DNA from: Paramecium tetraurelia
Lineage: Eukaryota > Ciliophora > Oligohymenophorea > Peniculida > Parameciidae
Assembly (NCBI RefSeq): GCF_000165425.1
Contig: NW_001799510.1
Span: forward strand, 343,459 to 407,458
Direction of reading: 5' to 3'
DNA: 64,000 nt
The notes under the pieces were generated by a model. The model saw only the letters and a list, made by a program, of their open reading frames with translations, had not been told where the DNA came from and ran no database searches. This document shows, piece by piece, positions 1-10,816 of this stretch (position 1 is its first letter; each line of letters starts with the position of its first letter). A program made the translations under genes and the position numbers.

Positions 1-460
1 ATGAATAAAAAAATATAACACAAAAACATTTATAGGAGTTTGCACAAGAGAGTTCAATAACATTTACAGGTTTAATTAAACAAACATATGATGACAGAAA
101 AGGTTTGAAATAAATTATAATGCAATTTGAGCCGATTGTTAAGTAAATTTATTATCAGTATCAAAGCAAAATATATGCCGAAGTTTTGGGAATCCAAATG
201 TAGTAAATAAAAGATAGTTTGGATGATCCATAAGTAAATGCAAGAGAATAGGTAATAACATTAATGATTTACATCGAAGAAGTGTTATAAGAAATAGAAA
301 AACACTATCAAATACCCTACAATAAATAATACTTTGAAGATGCATGTAATAAACTGTAATTAATTCTGTAGTTTATGAAATAACAATCCCTGAAATAGTT
401 CAAGAAGATGCAGGAGCTATTAATAATGACGGTTGGTGTCAAAAATGCACCATCTCATGA
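1..460 (+). CDS. 3' end of an unrecognised protein gene (5' partial)
   Basis: The frame is open from the left edge (codons from base 3) and closes at TGA 458-460, so the start lies outside the window. A 26-nt GTA...TAG intron at 346-371 is needed; the exon after it ends in ...NNDGWCQKCTIS. About 143 residues are visible. They are rich in hydrophobic, Glu and Gln residues and look alpha-helical. The end carries a C-x-x-C pair and a terminal Cys, which could bind metal. If the intron is not removed the frame runs to 585-587, but that tail looks like noncoding AT-rich sequence. I do not recognise the family. Confidence 0.55.
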
Positions 461-539
461 TGTAGGTTCATTCTCAAAGATCAAAAGTTTATATAATCAT
501 ATAAATAAATAATTGCAGTATTATTATTCTCATTTCATA

Positions 540-1560
540 TCACAATGTTTCATCATTCATTAGATTAATATATGCTTATTACTCTGAAGTTTAAAAAGAA
601 CTCATTAACTTTGAATTACCGTTTTACCGATTAAATAATTTGATTAACTATTCTAATATTGTAAATTTAGATTTCATGGTAATCTATTAATCATTAGATT
701 TTGGGAGATTGCATTATTGTATTTTATCCTCGGTATAATTTTATTCTTTATAGAATTAATTCAAATTTATATCCAATAATGATAATAACATTATGGTTTG
801 TTAGATCTACTATTTGATAATTAAACTTTAATTATTATCTAATAAAAAATGAAACTGATATTGTATTCTAGAAACTCACAATGTTCTTTTAACTTCCATA
901 TCAAATTCTCTCTTTTAATTTTGATAATTTATCTAACTTTAATCTTTAAGTTCAAATTTTCATAAATTAATAAAAGGAACAAATAAATAACTACCCATCT
1001 TGATTAATTCTTCTTTAATCCTATTATTTAGTGTAATTAAAGTATTTTAGTTTGAGATCTCATCTATTACGTCTTCGTAATATAGGTTCTGTAAATAATT
1101 ATTTATTAAATTCATAGTCCATCTTTTATTTTGCAGCTAAATCTTAATCTAATTTTTGGAATTTAAAGGTATTAGGCATCCATATATTACATCACTATAA
1201 ATATTAAGTTATTCTTCATATTATTTAAGTTTGATCATATTTTTCAATTCCATAATTATTAGGATTCATACATAACATTTCCAACCAAAAACCTTAATTA
1301 TAATATAAAATTTATATAATTATTTTTGAATTTTAGGATGTCTAAAGAAAACCAAAGATTTTCTTGATAACACTTGTCTTTAGAAATCCAGTCAAATTAA
1401 ATAAGGAATTATTATAATTTCTACCCTTCAATCATGAGAACAAAAGTTATTGCTATATTTGAAAGATCCATTTTAGTCTTCATAGGAGGATCAATTTTAA
1501 AATGTGCATTTTTAGCTGCTAATAAAAAAGGGCAACATTGATGGAAAATTTAAAATTTGA
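540..1560 (-). pseudogene. Unresolved coding-like stretch, possibly a gene relic
   Basis: No intact gene could be built here. On the minus strand one frame from about 1240 down to 540 reads as protein-like sequence with many D/E/N/Q residues, but TGA interrupts it twice (roughly at 959 and 870). A second fragment in another frame covers about 1270-1520 and includes an FDWISKDKCYQENLWFSLD-like segment. No normal 20-32 nt intron removes the stops. Open frames of 60-90 codons arise by chance in AT-rich ciliate DNA because only TGA stops them, so part of this may be noise. The alternatives are a decayed duplicate gene or sequence errors. The remainder up to 1683 is AT-rich with nothing I can identify. 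Confidence 0.25.
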
Positions 1561-1683
1561 ATACCAAACCATACATTTAATTTATTAACATTCGATGGAC
1601 ATTTTCATTCGATTTTATTATATATATTTAATTTTATGAAGTATTATTAATCAGTTAAATAAATTATTTCAAAAAATTAAAAA

Positions 1684-2710
1684 ATGAGGAAGAAAATAGA
1701 GAAAACAAAAAAAAGTATTTATTCCTATCAAACCTTAGAACCTTGGACTGATTATGAGGATTCATAGGTTATGTAGTTAGTTGAATTGTATGGTCCTCAT
1801 AAATGGACTTTTATTGCTTCAAAATTACCAGGAAGAATTGGAAAGCAATGCAGAGAACGGTAGTCATTTAATTGATAATGTGAATAGATGGCACAATCAT
1901 TTGAATCCATTAATTAAGAAATCACCTTGGGATCTTGATGAAGAATGGATTCTATTTCTATATCATAAAGCAATCAGTAATAAATGGGCTGAAATTGCTA
2001 AGCATTTAGAAGGAAGAACTGATAATGCAATTAAAAATCATTGGAATTCAGGTATGAAAAAGAGAATCTCAGAATTCATTGAAAAACTATAGAATATTAA
2101 ATAATAGTTTATTCTAAAAGGGTTGTATCTTATAATTTTATGAAGAAAGGCCTTCTTATTTTGATTAGTTTCAGATTGAATTTGAGAAAAAGGCCCTTGA
2201 GATCATATTTTTAAATAAACCCTATGTTAGTTTGTTAACAGATTCAGAGGAAGAAATTGAAAGAACCTAAGAAATTACCTGTTCTTTAGAGTAGAGAAAG
2301 CACTGCTTTAAGAAAATAGCATTATGTAAATATTAGCAATTAATGAAAGAATGACTCAAGAATAAGAACAATTATGAAACATCCTAGAAGAAATAGAATG
2401 CATAAAAAATACCTTCTGTTCAAAAAGTAACAAAAGGATAGTGTTAATTCAAATAAATAACATATTTTGTAATGGACTTAAACTCCTTAGAAATATGAAA
2501 AGTAAATAATATTTCCATATTAAATTAAGTGATGATTATTATTACACACCTGCTGCATTCAATAAACAAAGAAGATTGAGCCATAGTAGTTTAAAATATA
2601 GTTAACATTAAAGCTATGTACAGAAACATTTAATATAATGTAGTTGAATGAATCCTTTATGGAAAGAGAGGAGCTCAAATAGAATCTATTCCTTTGAACT
2701 AAATTTTTGA
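1684..2710 (+). CDS. R2R3 Myb-like DNA-binding protein
   Basis: The start ATG 1684 gives [10 protein letters not shown], then two Myb repeats. The first runs WTDYEDSQVMQLVELYG...[20 protein letters not shown]; the second is W...[10 protein letters not shown]...[20 protein letters not shown]. Regularly spaced tryptophans and the GR-x-x-x-Q-CRERW and [11 protein letters not shown] recognition helices identify it as a nuclear DNA-binding transcription factor. A 28-nt intron at 1860-1887 splits the CRERW codon, and another probable intron is 2122-2149. The frame then meets TGA at 2352-2354, yet the same frame continues with coding-like sequence. Further likely introns are at 2467-2488 and about 2502-2529, with final stops possible at 2645-2647 or 2708-2710. 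The Myb part is certain; the gene end is not. Confidence 0.75.
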
Positions 2711-2765
2711 GATATCAATTTTTCATTTCTTTATTTGGAATAAGTAAAGAAATTATAATATAATT

Positions 2766-5227
2766 ATGTTTAAAAAAGTAATAAAGTTTCTTTACTCTTA
2801 AAAAATTGATTTGCATTCTGATATTCTTAGTTTAAAGGAAATTTAGTCTGCCATTAAGTCTGTGGTAGAGACTCATGAGGAGAATTTTATTTAGTAAATC
2901 AAAGTAGGGTAATTTAATCCTTAATTGTGGTTGAAAATCAAGAGACATTATATTGAGCCAAATGATGCAATTAGAATTATAAAAGCATTAGGAGAATAAG
3001 ATTAAGCTTAAAGAAATTAATTACTTAATAAAACATAAACCACTTAGGAATTAATAAAGAATGACATTTATAATTATTTTATTAAATATTTTTCAAAGAA
3101 GTATGAAAAATTGACATTCAGTTAAATTGCAATAGTATTAGAATAATATGCATACGTTAAAAGGTTCGATTAAGATTTTTTTCGAATTATGGAAAATGAA
3201 ATATATGATAGATTATCTGATAAAAATGAAATAATAAAATATTAAGATGTCGAAAAGATTTTATGGGCATATTAATATTGTCATTATGGTTCAGCAATTC
3301 TTTATGGTTAGCTGGCATCAGTCATCAAGATTGCTTAGCATGAAATAAATCCCCTGAAACTCGCTTATTATTCATATCTGTATTCTAAATGTCCAGACAA
3401 TCAGAAGGGTGGATTTGGAATATATGCTGTTACCGAGAAATAGGTCTAGCAAAGGATAAGAGATTATAATTTTGCGGATTTTATCAAATTAGCATAGTAT
3501 ATATTTACACCAAATATTTGTTCAAATGCTTTCTAATTAGTGATTGAAGAATAATTGGCTGAATAGTTTCCATCTAACAAAAATTTATTGCCCCATGACT
3601 TAGTTAAACTATGTAGGGCAACTATGAATTATTATTTTAAATATAATGATAGGTCTCTTTAGCATAAAATAGAGGTACTATATATTTGTTATTTTAGGGA
3701 GCTTGCATTGATTTGATCGACAAAGTTAATGATAAATAGTTCTGTTCAATCTTCTGGAGTTTCCTCAAATCAAGAAAAGGAAACGCAGAATTGTATAATA
3801 AGTTTTCAGATTAATTGATTATTAGACAAAATCTATTATCTATTAGATAATTGACTCTATTGTATCTAAACGCTTCAAACAATTCTGAGACTTTTGATAT
3901 ATCAAAATTATTAAATGAAATTATAGTAAAGAAACTTAATGCAGATTAATAATAACAGATTAAACCGACATATTTGGCATATATAACCATTGCCTCTATG
4001 CAATCGAAACTGTAAATACCAATTTAATTAACCTCTGAGCATTTGAAACAGATATCCACTCCTTTAAAAGTAGCCATTTTATAAACTCTTTAAATGTCCT
4101 TACCTCATTTGGATTAAATTAAATTATCCATTTTACTTATACAAAATCTTTAGGAAATTGAATTGCCTTATGAAGATTAGGTCATTCTTCATTATTGTGA
4201 AAAATACTTTTATAAATTCTGCTAGTAAAAGTAGATTCAGATAAAGCAAACGATTCATAAATCGTTGTTTCATTAAGCTTTGTACCTTGATCCATAAAAT
4301 GAGAATCTTCACAATTAATTAATAGTTTTAAACTAATAATATAAGGATGAAATGAGGTTCTTTTTTAAATAGGATAGTTGGGTTGTAATTGCTTGGTGTT
4401 TACTTCAAGAACACTTATTAACAAAGGAAAGAGTAATCAAGAAAGAACTAATACAGGAGGCTTGTATGGGTATTAAGGAATTAGACATAAATACAATTTT
4501 TCATGTTGATAAATATGTAGAGAGCTTATGGATGGTTATTTTGATTGAGAAACTCAATTTAGATGTGGGAATTGAAAAAATCTCTTAATTTATCAAAGTC
4601 TCTCATTATGCTTAGACAAGCGTTTTACTCAACAATTTCAAAGATTCCTAATTGCTGGAACTGAAAGATGTGCTCAAAGAATCATTGTAAAAATAGTGCA
4701 AAGACATAAGCTTAAAGTAGGAGTTCAATCAGTCTTATATAAATATGTTTGATTAAGGAATAGGGATGATGCTTCATGTTACTCATTTAATAAAAACTAA
4801 AACTTAAAATTTAAAATTTGGCTTAATAGTCTTGGATCCTTCAGATTTTGAAATTCAATTGAATGAAGAAAAAAATATTTAAACGAGATTGGGAGAGCAA
4901 GATTATAATTTATTGAAACATTTAAGAAGGGAAAGGTAAATATAAAGGCTTGTCTATGAACAACTTTTCGATTGGAATGTGGAATATATTTATCTTGAAG
5001 AGTTCTAAAGTTACAGCAGAGAATAGCAATTAGAATATTTGGGTAATGTTTTTGGTTTGAATCCACTTGAAGAGGAGGATGTAGAAAAGGTCTCAGAGTA
5101 GAAATCAAAGAAGGGGTTAAACTTTTAGGATAAATTGAATTCATTAAAATAATAGAAGAATAGGAATAGATATGAAAAAACAGAGACTAATGACTTAATA
5201 GAAAATGATCTTAATTTTGATTAGTGA
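2766..5227 (+). CDS. Large alpha-helical protein, 812 aa, unknown function
   Basis: ATG 2766 opens a frame that runs to TGA 5225-5227 with a single 23-nt intron (3675-3697). The product of about 812 residues is alpha-helical throughout and has no membrane segments. It contains recurring helix pairs of the form L...Y.Y.K and A..L..Y, for example EKILWAYQYCHYGSAILYGQL and LVKLCRATMNYYFKYNDRSL. This resembles the loose helical-repeat pattern of FASTK/OPR-type RNA-binding organelle proteins, but that is only an impression. The C-terminus (EYLGNVFGLNPLEEEDVEK, then K/N-rich) is hydrophilic. The start is the first ATG after the upstream gene, 55 bp from the Myb stop. I do not assign a family. Confidence 0.7.
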
Positions 5228-5255
5228 ATAAATATATTTTTTAAATATAATACAT

Positions 5256-6618
5256 ATGCATAATAACTAATAAAATCCTATACAACCAATATGCAACACT
5301 GGGAATCCATAATAATTTCACAATCCTTAAATCAATTTTGTGAATAATAATTAATTACCAACATTTATACAACAACCATAAAATCCACATTTTAATTAGC
5401 TTGTATTTCAACAGGGCCTTCATCATATAGGATAAAATATTAATTAGTAATAATTAATCCATTAAAAAATACATTTCCCATTATTTTTGAAGGATATCGA
5501 AAAATAAGATTTGCTTACAATATCAGGAATTGAGTACAAAAAGTTGAAATTATTAGGCAAAGGTAGTTATGGGTCAGTGTATATGATATAAAATAAGTAA
5601 ACTTTAGAGTTTTACGCTTTAAAGATTTAGACATCCATTCAAAAGGAAGAAGTAGAAATTTTGTCAAGGTTGAAATAAAAAACCTTTAAAAATTTAGTTA
5701 ACACCATAGAATTTTAAAAGCATCCTGAAACCAATGAATATTTTTTATTGATGGAATATTGCGAAAATAGTTTATAAAATATTATCGATTAAAAACCTAT
5801 TGATCACAAAGAGGCTAGATATATAATTAAATAAATAGCCAATGGAATAAAAGAATTACATGAAGAGAAAATTATACATAGAGATTTAAAACCAGAAAAC
5901 ATTCTTGTTTTTGTTAAAAAAGATTAAAATTCCAACATGACCTAAAACATATATAAAATATGTGATTTCGGATTATCAAGCACCAAAGATTTAGCAAAAA
6001 CCTTATAATGCGGAACAGCTCATTATATGCCTCCAGAATAAATTAAGCACTAAAATAATCTATTAGGATATGATTAGTCAGTCGATATTTGGGCTTTCGG
6101 AACAGTGATTTATGAACTATTTACTCAAAAAGTCATGTTTATGAAATCTAATAGATAGGAAGTTTATGAGGAGATCCTCAAAATTACTTAAAAATAGATT
6201 GACGAAAAAATCTAAACCGATTTGAAAATGTTAGATCAACAATATGTAAAGCTAGTTTAAAAAATGATTCTAATTGAACCTTCTTAGAGAATTACAATTG
6301 ATCAGGTTTTAATTGAACTCAAATAATAGAGTACAAATATTGCAACTTATAATGTAAATAAAGAAAATATTATAAAAGCCAAAAAAACAATGTAAAAAAC
6401 AGAGAAGCATTTCAGAAGGAAATAGGGAGAAAAATTAGAATTAACAGCAAGTACAGAATAATTTTCATACTGAATAATAAGCATTTTGTTAGAAAAATGA
6501 GCAAATCAATAATTAAAATAATAAAGCTCATATTTTTATTTAGTAAAAATAAGTGAATTTAACTTAATTTAATTAATAAAAGGTTTTTCAATTAAAAAGG
6601 CAATAATCACCAAAATGA
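5256..6618 (+). CDS. Serine/threonine protein kinase
   Basis: 445 residues with one 25-nt intron (6354-6378); without splicing the frame ends at 6471-6473, and splicing restores a longer Q/N-rich tail. After an N/Q-rich N-terminus of about 90 residues comes a complete kinase domain: glycine loop LLGKGSYGSVY, ATP-binding lysine in FYALKI, catalytic loop HRDLKPENIL, DFG in KICDFGLSS, and activation-segment end GTAHYMPPE (PPE in place of the usual APE), followed by DIWAFG. All catalytic residues are present, so it should be active and phosphorylate Ser/Thr. The subfamily cannot be assigned from the sequence alone. The start is only 28 bp after the preceding stop. Confidence 0.9.
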
Positions 6619-7178
6619 TACAATAAAGATAATGAATAATATAATATAATAATATAAATAGTGCTATTTCCAATAGAAATTATTAAAGATAATTGATTAT
6701 ATCATTTTTTGTTATCTCATTATTTTACTATTATTTAATCTAATTGATTTTATAATCTTATCAGAAACATAATTATTTTTATTTTTACTTATTATGCAAA
6801 ATCTTTAGCTAGCATTAATGATTGTTATTCTACTTAATTTTATTAAATTGCTTCTTTACTAATCAGAAATAACTCATCATCAGCTTTTTGGTAATCGTTT
6901 TGATCTAGATTAAAAGCTTAAAATGATGGAATATTGTTTATTTTTTAGTTTTAATAAATTTTAGGATATAAAGTATCCTGAATCATTATTATATCTAAGA
7001 TTTTCTCATTTTAACAATTGTTTGGTGTGGTCAACGTACATTCTGAATATCTTTTTCTATTCAATAAATAACATCTATACTATTTAGGATTAATCAATCT
7101 AATGATTGATAATCCGTATGTGTAATTTGGAGGAAATTTTGAACTTATTATTTGTTAAAATTTGAATTCAATTTTTTA
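6619..7178. other. AT-rich intergenic stretch, possible small ORF
   Basis: 560 bases of AT-rich DNA between the kinase stop and the SAS-4-like start. A plus-strand open frame from ATG 6794 to TGA 7103-7105 would give 103 residues starting MQNLQLALMIVILLNF, with a hydrophobic N-terminus. Its composition is what random AT-rich DNA gives under the TGA-only stop code. I see no other structure here, and no RNA gene. Confidence 0.25.
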
Positions 7179-10100
7179 ATGTATTAGCAGCGTAGCACTG
7201 TTGGATAGTCTATCTTCTAAAATGATATTCCCACTTAAAACATTAACCCAAATGATGTTATGATGTAAAATATGATGAAAATGTTTTAATCTCAAATGAT
7301 TTCAATGATGCAAAGCCATTCATCTGGTATAGAGATTTATTTATGTAGGATTCGATTTGGAGAAATTTTATATGCATAAAGTGAATGATATGAATTAGTT
7401 TTATAATTAAGTGAAACCAGATGAATGTTAATTGTAGCAAACCTCCCAATTCATAAATGCTTATAATCCAAATAAATATTATGAAGTATTCCAAATAATA
7501 ATATTAGGAAACCTATACAAATACAAATAGATAGCTAAATTTTGATGATATCCCTGTCTCAAATACTAACAACAACGAATTCCAAGATTACAATCTTTAA
7601 TAAAATGAATATTTTAATCAACAAAAGAATAATAATCAAGATTAAAAACCAAGAGGTTCGTAAAAATAGGTTGAAAGAGGATATTATAATCAATTTGATG
7701 ATGATTAAAATTCAATCAGACAATCCTCACATAATTTTGAGAATGAAGATTACAATAGACATTAATCAAGGTAATTTATGAATTCAAACATCAATTAAAA
7801 ATAATCCAATAATAATAATGATCAAACTAATAATAAATATAATAATCAAAGAAATTAAAATAATGAAAATAATTATTAAAAAAATATAAATAGAAGTCAA
7901 TATAATAATGAAGACAATTAATATCGAAAGCAGTCTAATCCTTTTGATGAAATGCCGATCAAGCCAATGCAATAGAATCAATTTGAAGATAATATGATTA
8001 ATCATAAATAGCTCGAAGATATTTCCAACACAATTAAAAATGAAGATTATAATAGAAAAAATTCTGAAATTTTCTAAGAAATATAAAGAAAGAATAGTTA
8101 AATGGAAGAATAACCAAAAAAAAAGTTGAATTATTAAAATTCGTATGATGCTTTTGATGAAATGCCAATTAAACCTACAAAAATTAATGTTTTTGATGAA
8201 ATGCCTATCAAACCAACTAAATAAAATACCTTTGATGAAATTCCAATAAGACCTGCTAAACAAGGTACCTTAGAGGAAATTCCCATAAGACCTGCTAAAT
8301 AAAATTCCTTTGATGATATTCCTATAAGACCTGCCAAATAAAATTCATTTGATGATATTCCTATTAAACCTACAAAATAAAATGTTTTCGAAGAAATACC
8401 AATCAAAACTGCTAAATAGAATGCTTTTGATGATATTGCAATAAAACCTACAAAAAAAAATTCATTCGATGAAATTCCAATTAAATCCAATTATCAGAAT
8501 TAAATAGAAGATTAAACTAATGGATACTCTAAATAAAATAATTAAGTGAATGAAAGAGCTAAATAAAATTAAAATGCAAAACAATAACCTAAATACTAAG
8601 TTGAGGATAATCAAATGAAAACCTATAAAAATTATGAAGAAATATCAATAAAATCCACAAAGCATTAAAATTTGGACACATTACCTGAAAGAAATCCTTT
8701 TCAAAGACAGTAAAATGAAAATTTAGAATAAAATCATGAAGGTTAAGTAAATGTTAAGAAAAAGCCTTTTTTGAAAAAAGGTACAAGATAATTTTTATCA
8801 AATGCATAATAAAGATCGGACATAGCAAAAAAGGAACATGAAGATATTATGAAAGAAAATAATGCAATTGGTAATCCAATTATGCAGAACTAAAATTTTT
8901 AGGCTAAACCATAAAAATCATCTATTCCTTCAAGATTTGAAAAATAAGAGTAGAGAGAAGTGTAAAATAAAACAAAGCGATCAGAAACACCTAAAGAATA
9001 GCCTAAGCCAAAGTCATAAAATTAACAATAAAAGTAAAAAGAACATTAAAAATAGTAAGAAAGTTAATACTCACCTCATCTTTCAAGTAAAGAGTATTAG
9101 TTTGATAATAATGAAGATTGGAATAAGGAGTAAACTACTTAAAATTAAAAAATCACTTCTTCTTATTTTGGTTTAAAAAAAGAGGTTAAAGTTGAGAAAT
9201 CAAATCATTCTGAAAGTGAAGAGGATAGTACAAAAAATTAAGTTTAAGATAAAATAAGTAATCTTAATATGGAAATAGCTAAATTTAAAAGTGAAAATGA
9301 TAAATTAAAGAAAACATAAGGAAAATATGAAGAGTTATTAAAGTAATTATAAAGGGAAAGAGATGAATGGGAAAAGTAAAAAGAAAATGAGAAATTGTAA
9401 TTGGATGAATGGAAAGAAGAAGAGAAAAAGAAAATGTTGAGAGAAAAAAGAGTGTTTGAAAGATAAGCAAAGTCTAATTAAAGCATTCCCAATAGAAAGG
9501 AAAAGGAAGAGATAGAATAACTTAAATAACAAGTTTAGAAATTGTAGGAAGAGTAAAAACTTAAAGATTAAAAAAATAAATTGGCTTATGATAGAATTAG
9601 GAAATAATATGAAGAAGTAAATCAAAAGAATCAAGACTTATAATCAGAACTAAAAGCATTAGAATTAAGACTTTTAGAATAAAAGAAACCCTCTTATGTG
9701 TAATCTTAAACTTCAATTTAACCAAATAAATAATAATAGATACAAATTAAATAAAATTAATCAGTCATATCATAAAAATAAGAAGTTCCTCCTTAAAAAT
9801 TAAGAAATCAAAGTCCTCAAAGTGTTCCTGATGATTAATCATTTAAAGAAAAAAAATCAATATAGGATAGGAAGAATTATTATTTAGATGAAGATGAAGA
9901 TGATTTTGAAAATGAAAATGAAAATGAGAATGATGATTACTAAAAAAACGATGAGGAAGAAGATGATGATGATAATTAAAGTGATGCATTATCTGAGAAG
10001 TATGAAGATATAATGGAGAAATCAATGACTTAAAAATCTAAAACTAATATTTCAAATTAATAAAAATAAAAAAAATACGATTTAGTAAGTATGCAAGATC

Positions 10101-10705
10101 AAGACATACCATTTACGATAAAAAACATAAATAATTTAATTAGTGAATAAGAATTCATATATGATTAGAATCGCTTTTATTTAATGTATAAGAGAAATAA
10201 GGAGTTGCCATCTAAAATAGTTAATTAGAATGTAGGTTCTGATGGGAAGGTTTCTAGATAGTATGCAAACGGAAAAAAAGAAGTAGTTTTTCATAATGGA
10301 GTCAAAAGAGAAGTGTTCCCTGATGGATATGTAATCGTTCATTTTACTAATAAAGATGTAAAATAGACTCTACCAAATGGAACAATAATTTATTTTTTTG
10401 CAGATGCCCATACAACTCAAATAACTGTACACAGTGGTCCAAATGTAAGATATTTGTCTTATTATTAGATTTATAGATTTTCGAATTAATAGATTGAAAT
10501 CCATTTTGCAGATGGTAGAAAGGAGATTAGGTTTGGAGATGGCACTGAAAAGTATATCTCAACAAATGGCGAAGAATAAACCTTTTTCAGTGATGGCATT
10601 ATCCAAAGGATAGATAGCAAGAAAATAAAATAAATAGAATATCCAAATGGAAATATTGATATAATATATCCTGATGGACAAAAACAAAGATAAATTAAAA
10701 AATGA
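7179..10705 (+). CDS. SAS-4/CPAP (CENPJ)-type centriole protein
   Basis: 1160 residues with two clear 22-nt introns (7327-7348, 7486-7507) and a probable in-frame one at 10445-10468. Order: a Met/Gln/Asn-rich N-terminus, nine 13-residue repeats (residues about 310-425), a basic Q/N-rich linker, a long coiled coil (about residues 680-840: KLKKTQGKYEELLKQLQRER onward), an acidic stretch DEDEDDFENENENEND, and a C-terminal domain of G-box repeats. The last contains SDGKVSRQYANGKKEVVF, FPDGYVIVHF, FADGRKEIRFGDG and YPNGNIDIIYPDG. Coiled coil plus this TCP10/G-box C-terminus is the hallmark of CPAP/SAS-4, which builds centrioles and basal bodies; a ciliate needs it for its thousands of basal bodies. 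I did not see a recognisable tubulin-binding PN2-3 motif. TGA at 10703-10705. Confidence 0.85.
8150..8500 (+). repeat. Nine 39-bp tandem repeats encoding 13-residue units
   Basis: Inside the SAS-4-like gene, nine consecutive 39-bp units encode variants of x-FDE-(M/I)-PI-(K/R)-P-(T/A)-KQN. The first is AFDEMPIKPTKIN and the last SFDEIPIKSNYQN. More decayed copies occur before (PFDEMPIKPMQQN, about 7949) and after (about 8636). Unit length is exact throughout, codon usage varies at silent positions, and the Phe-acidic-acidic, Pro-Ile-basic and Lys-Gln-Asn positions are conserved, which argues for selection on the peptide. Confidence 0.95.
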
Positions 10706-10816
10706 TTTATATATATATCTATCTATTAATTAATGCAATTGTAATAGAAAGGAAATTGATTACATTAATAATAATATTAATATTGATTATTCAAATCATT
10801 TAAATTATAATTTCTT

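Noticed and set aside
6794-7105. 103-codon plus-strand ORF with hydrophobic start
   Set aside because: Composition equals that of random AT-rich DNA and open frames of this length are expected when only TGA stops; listed only as part of the intergenic stretch.
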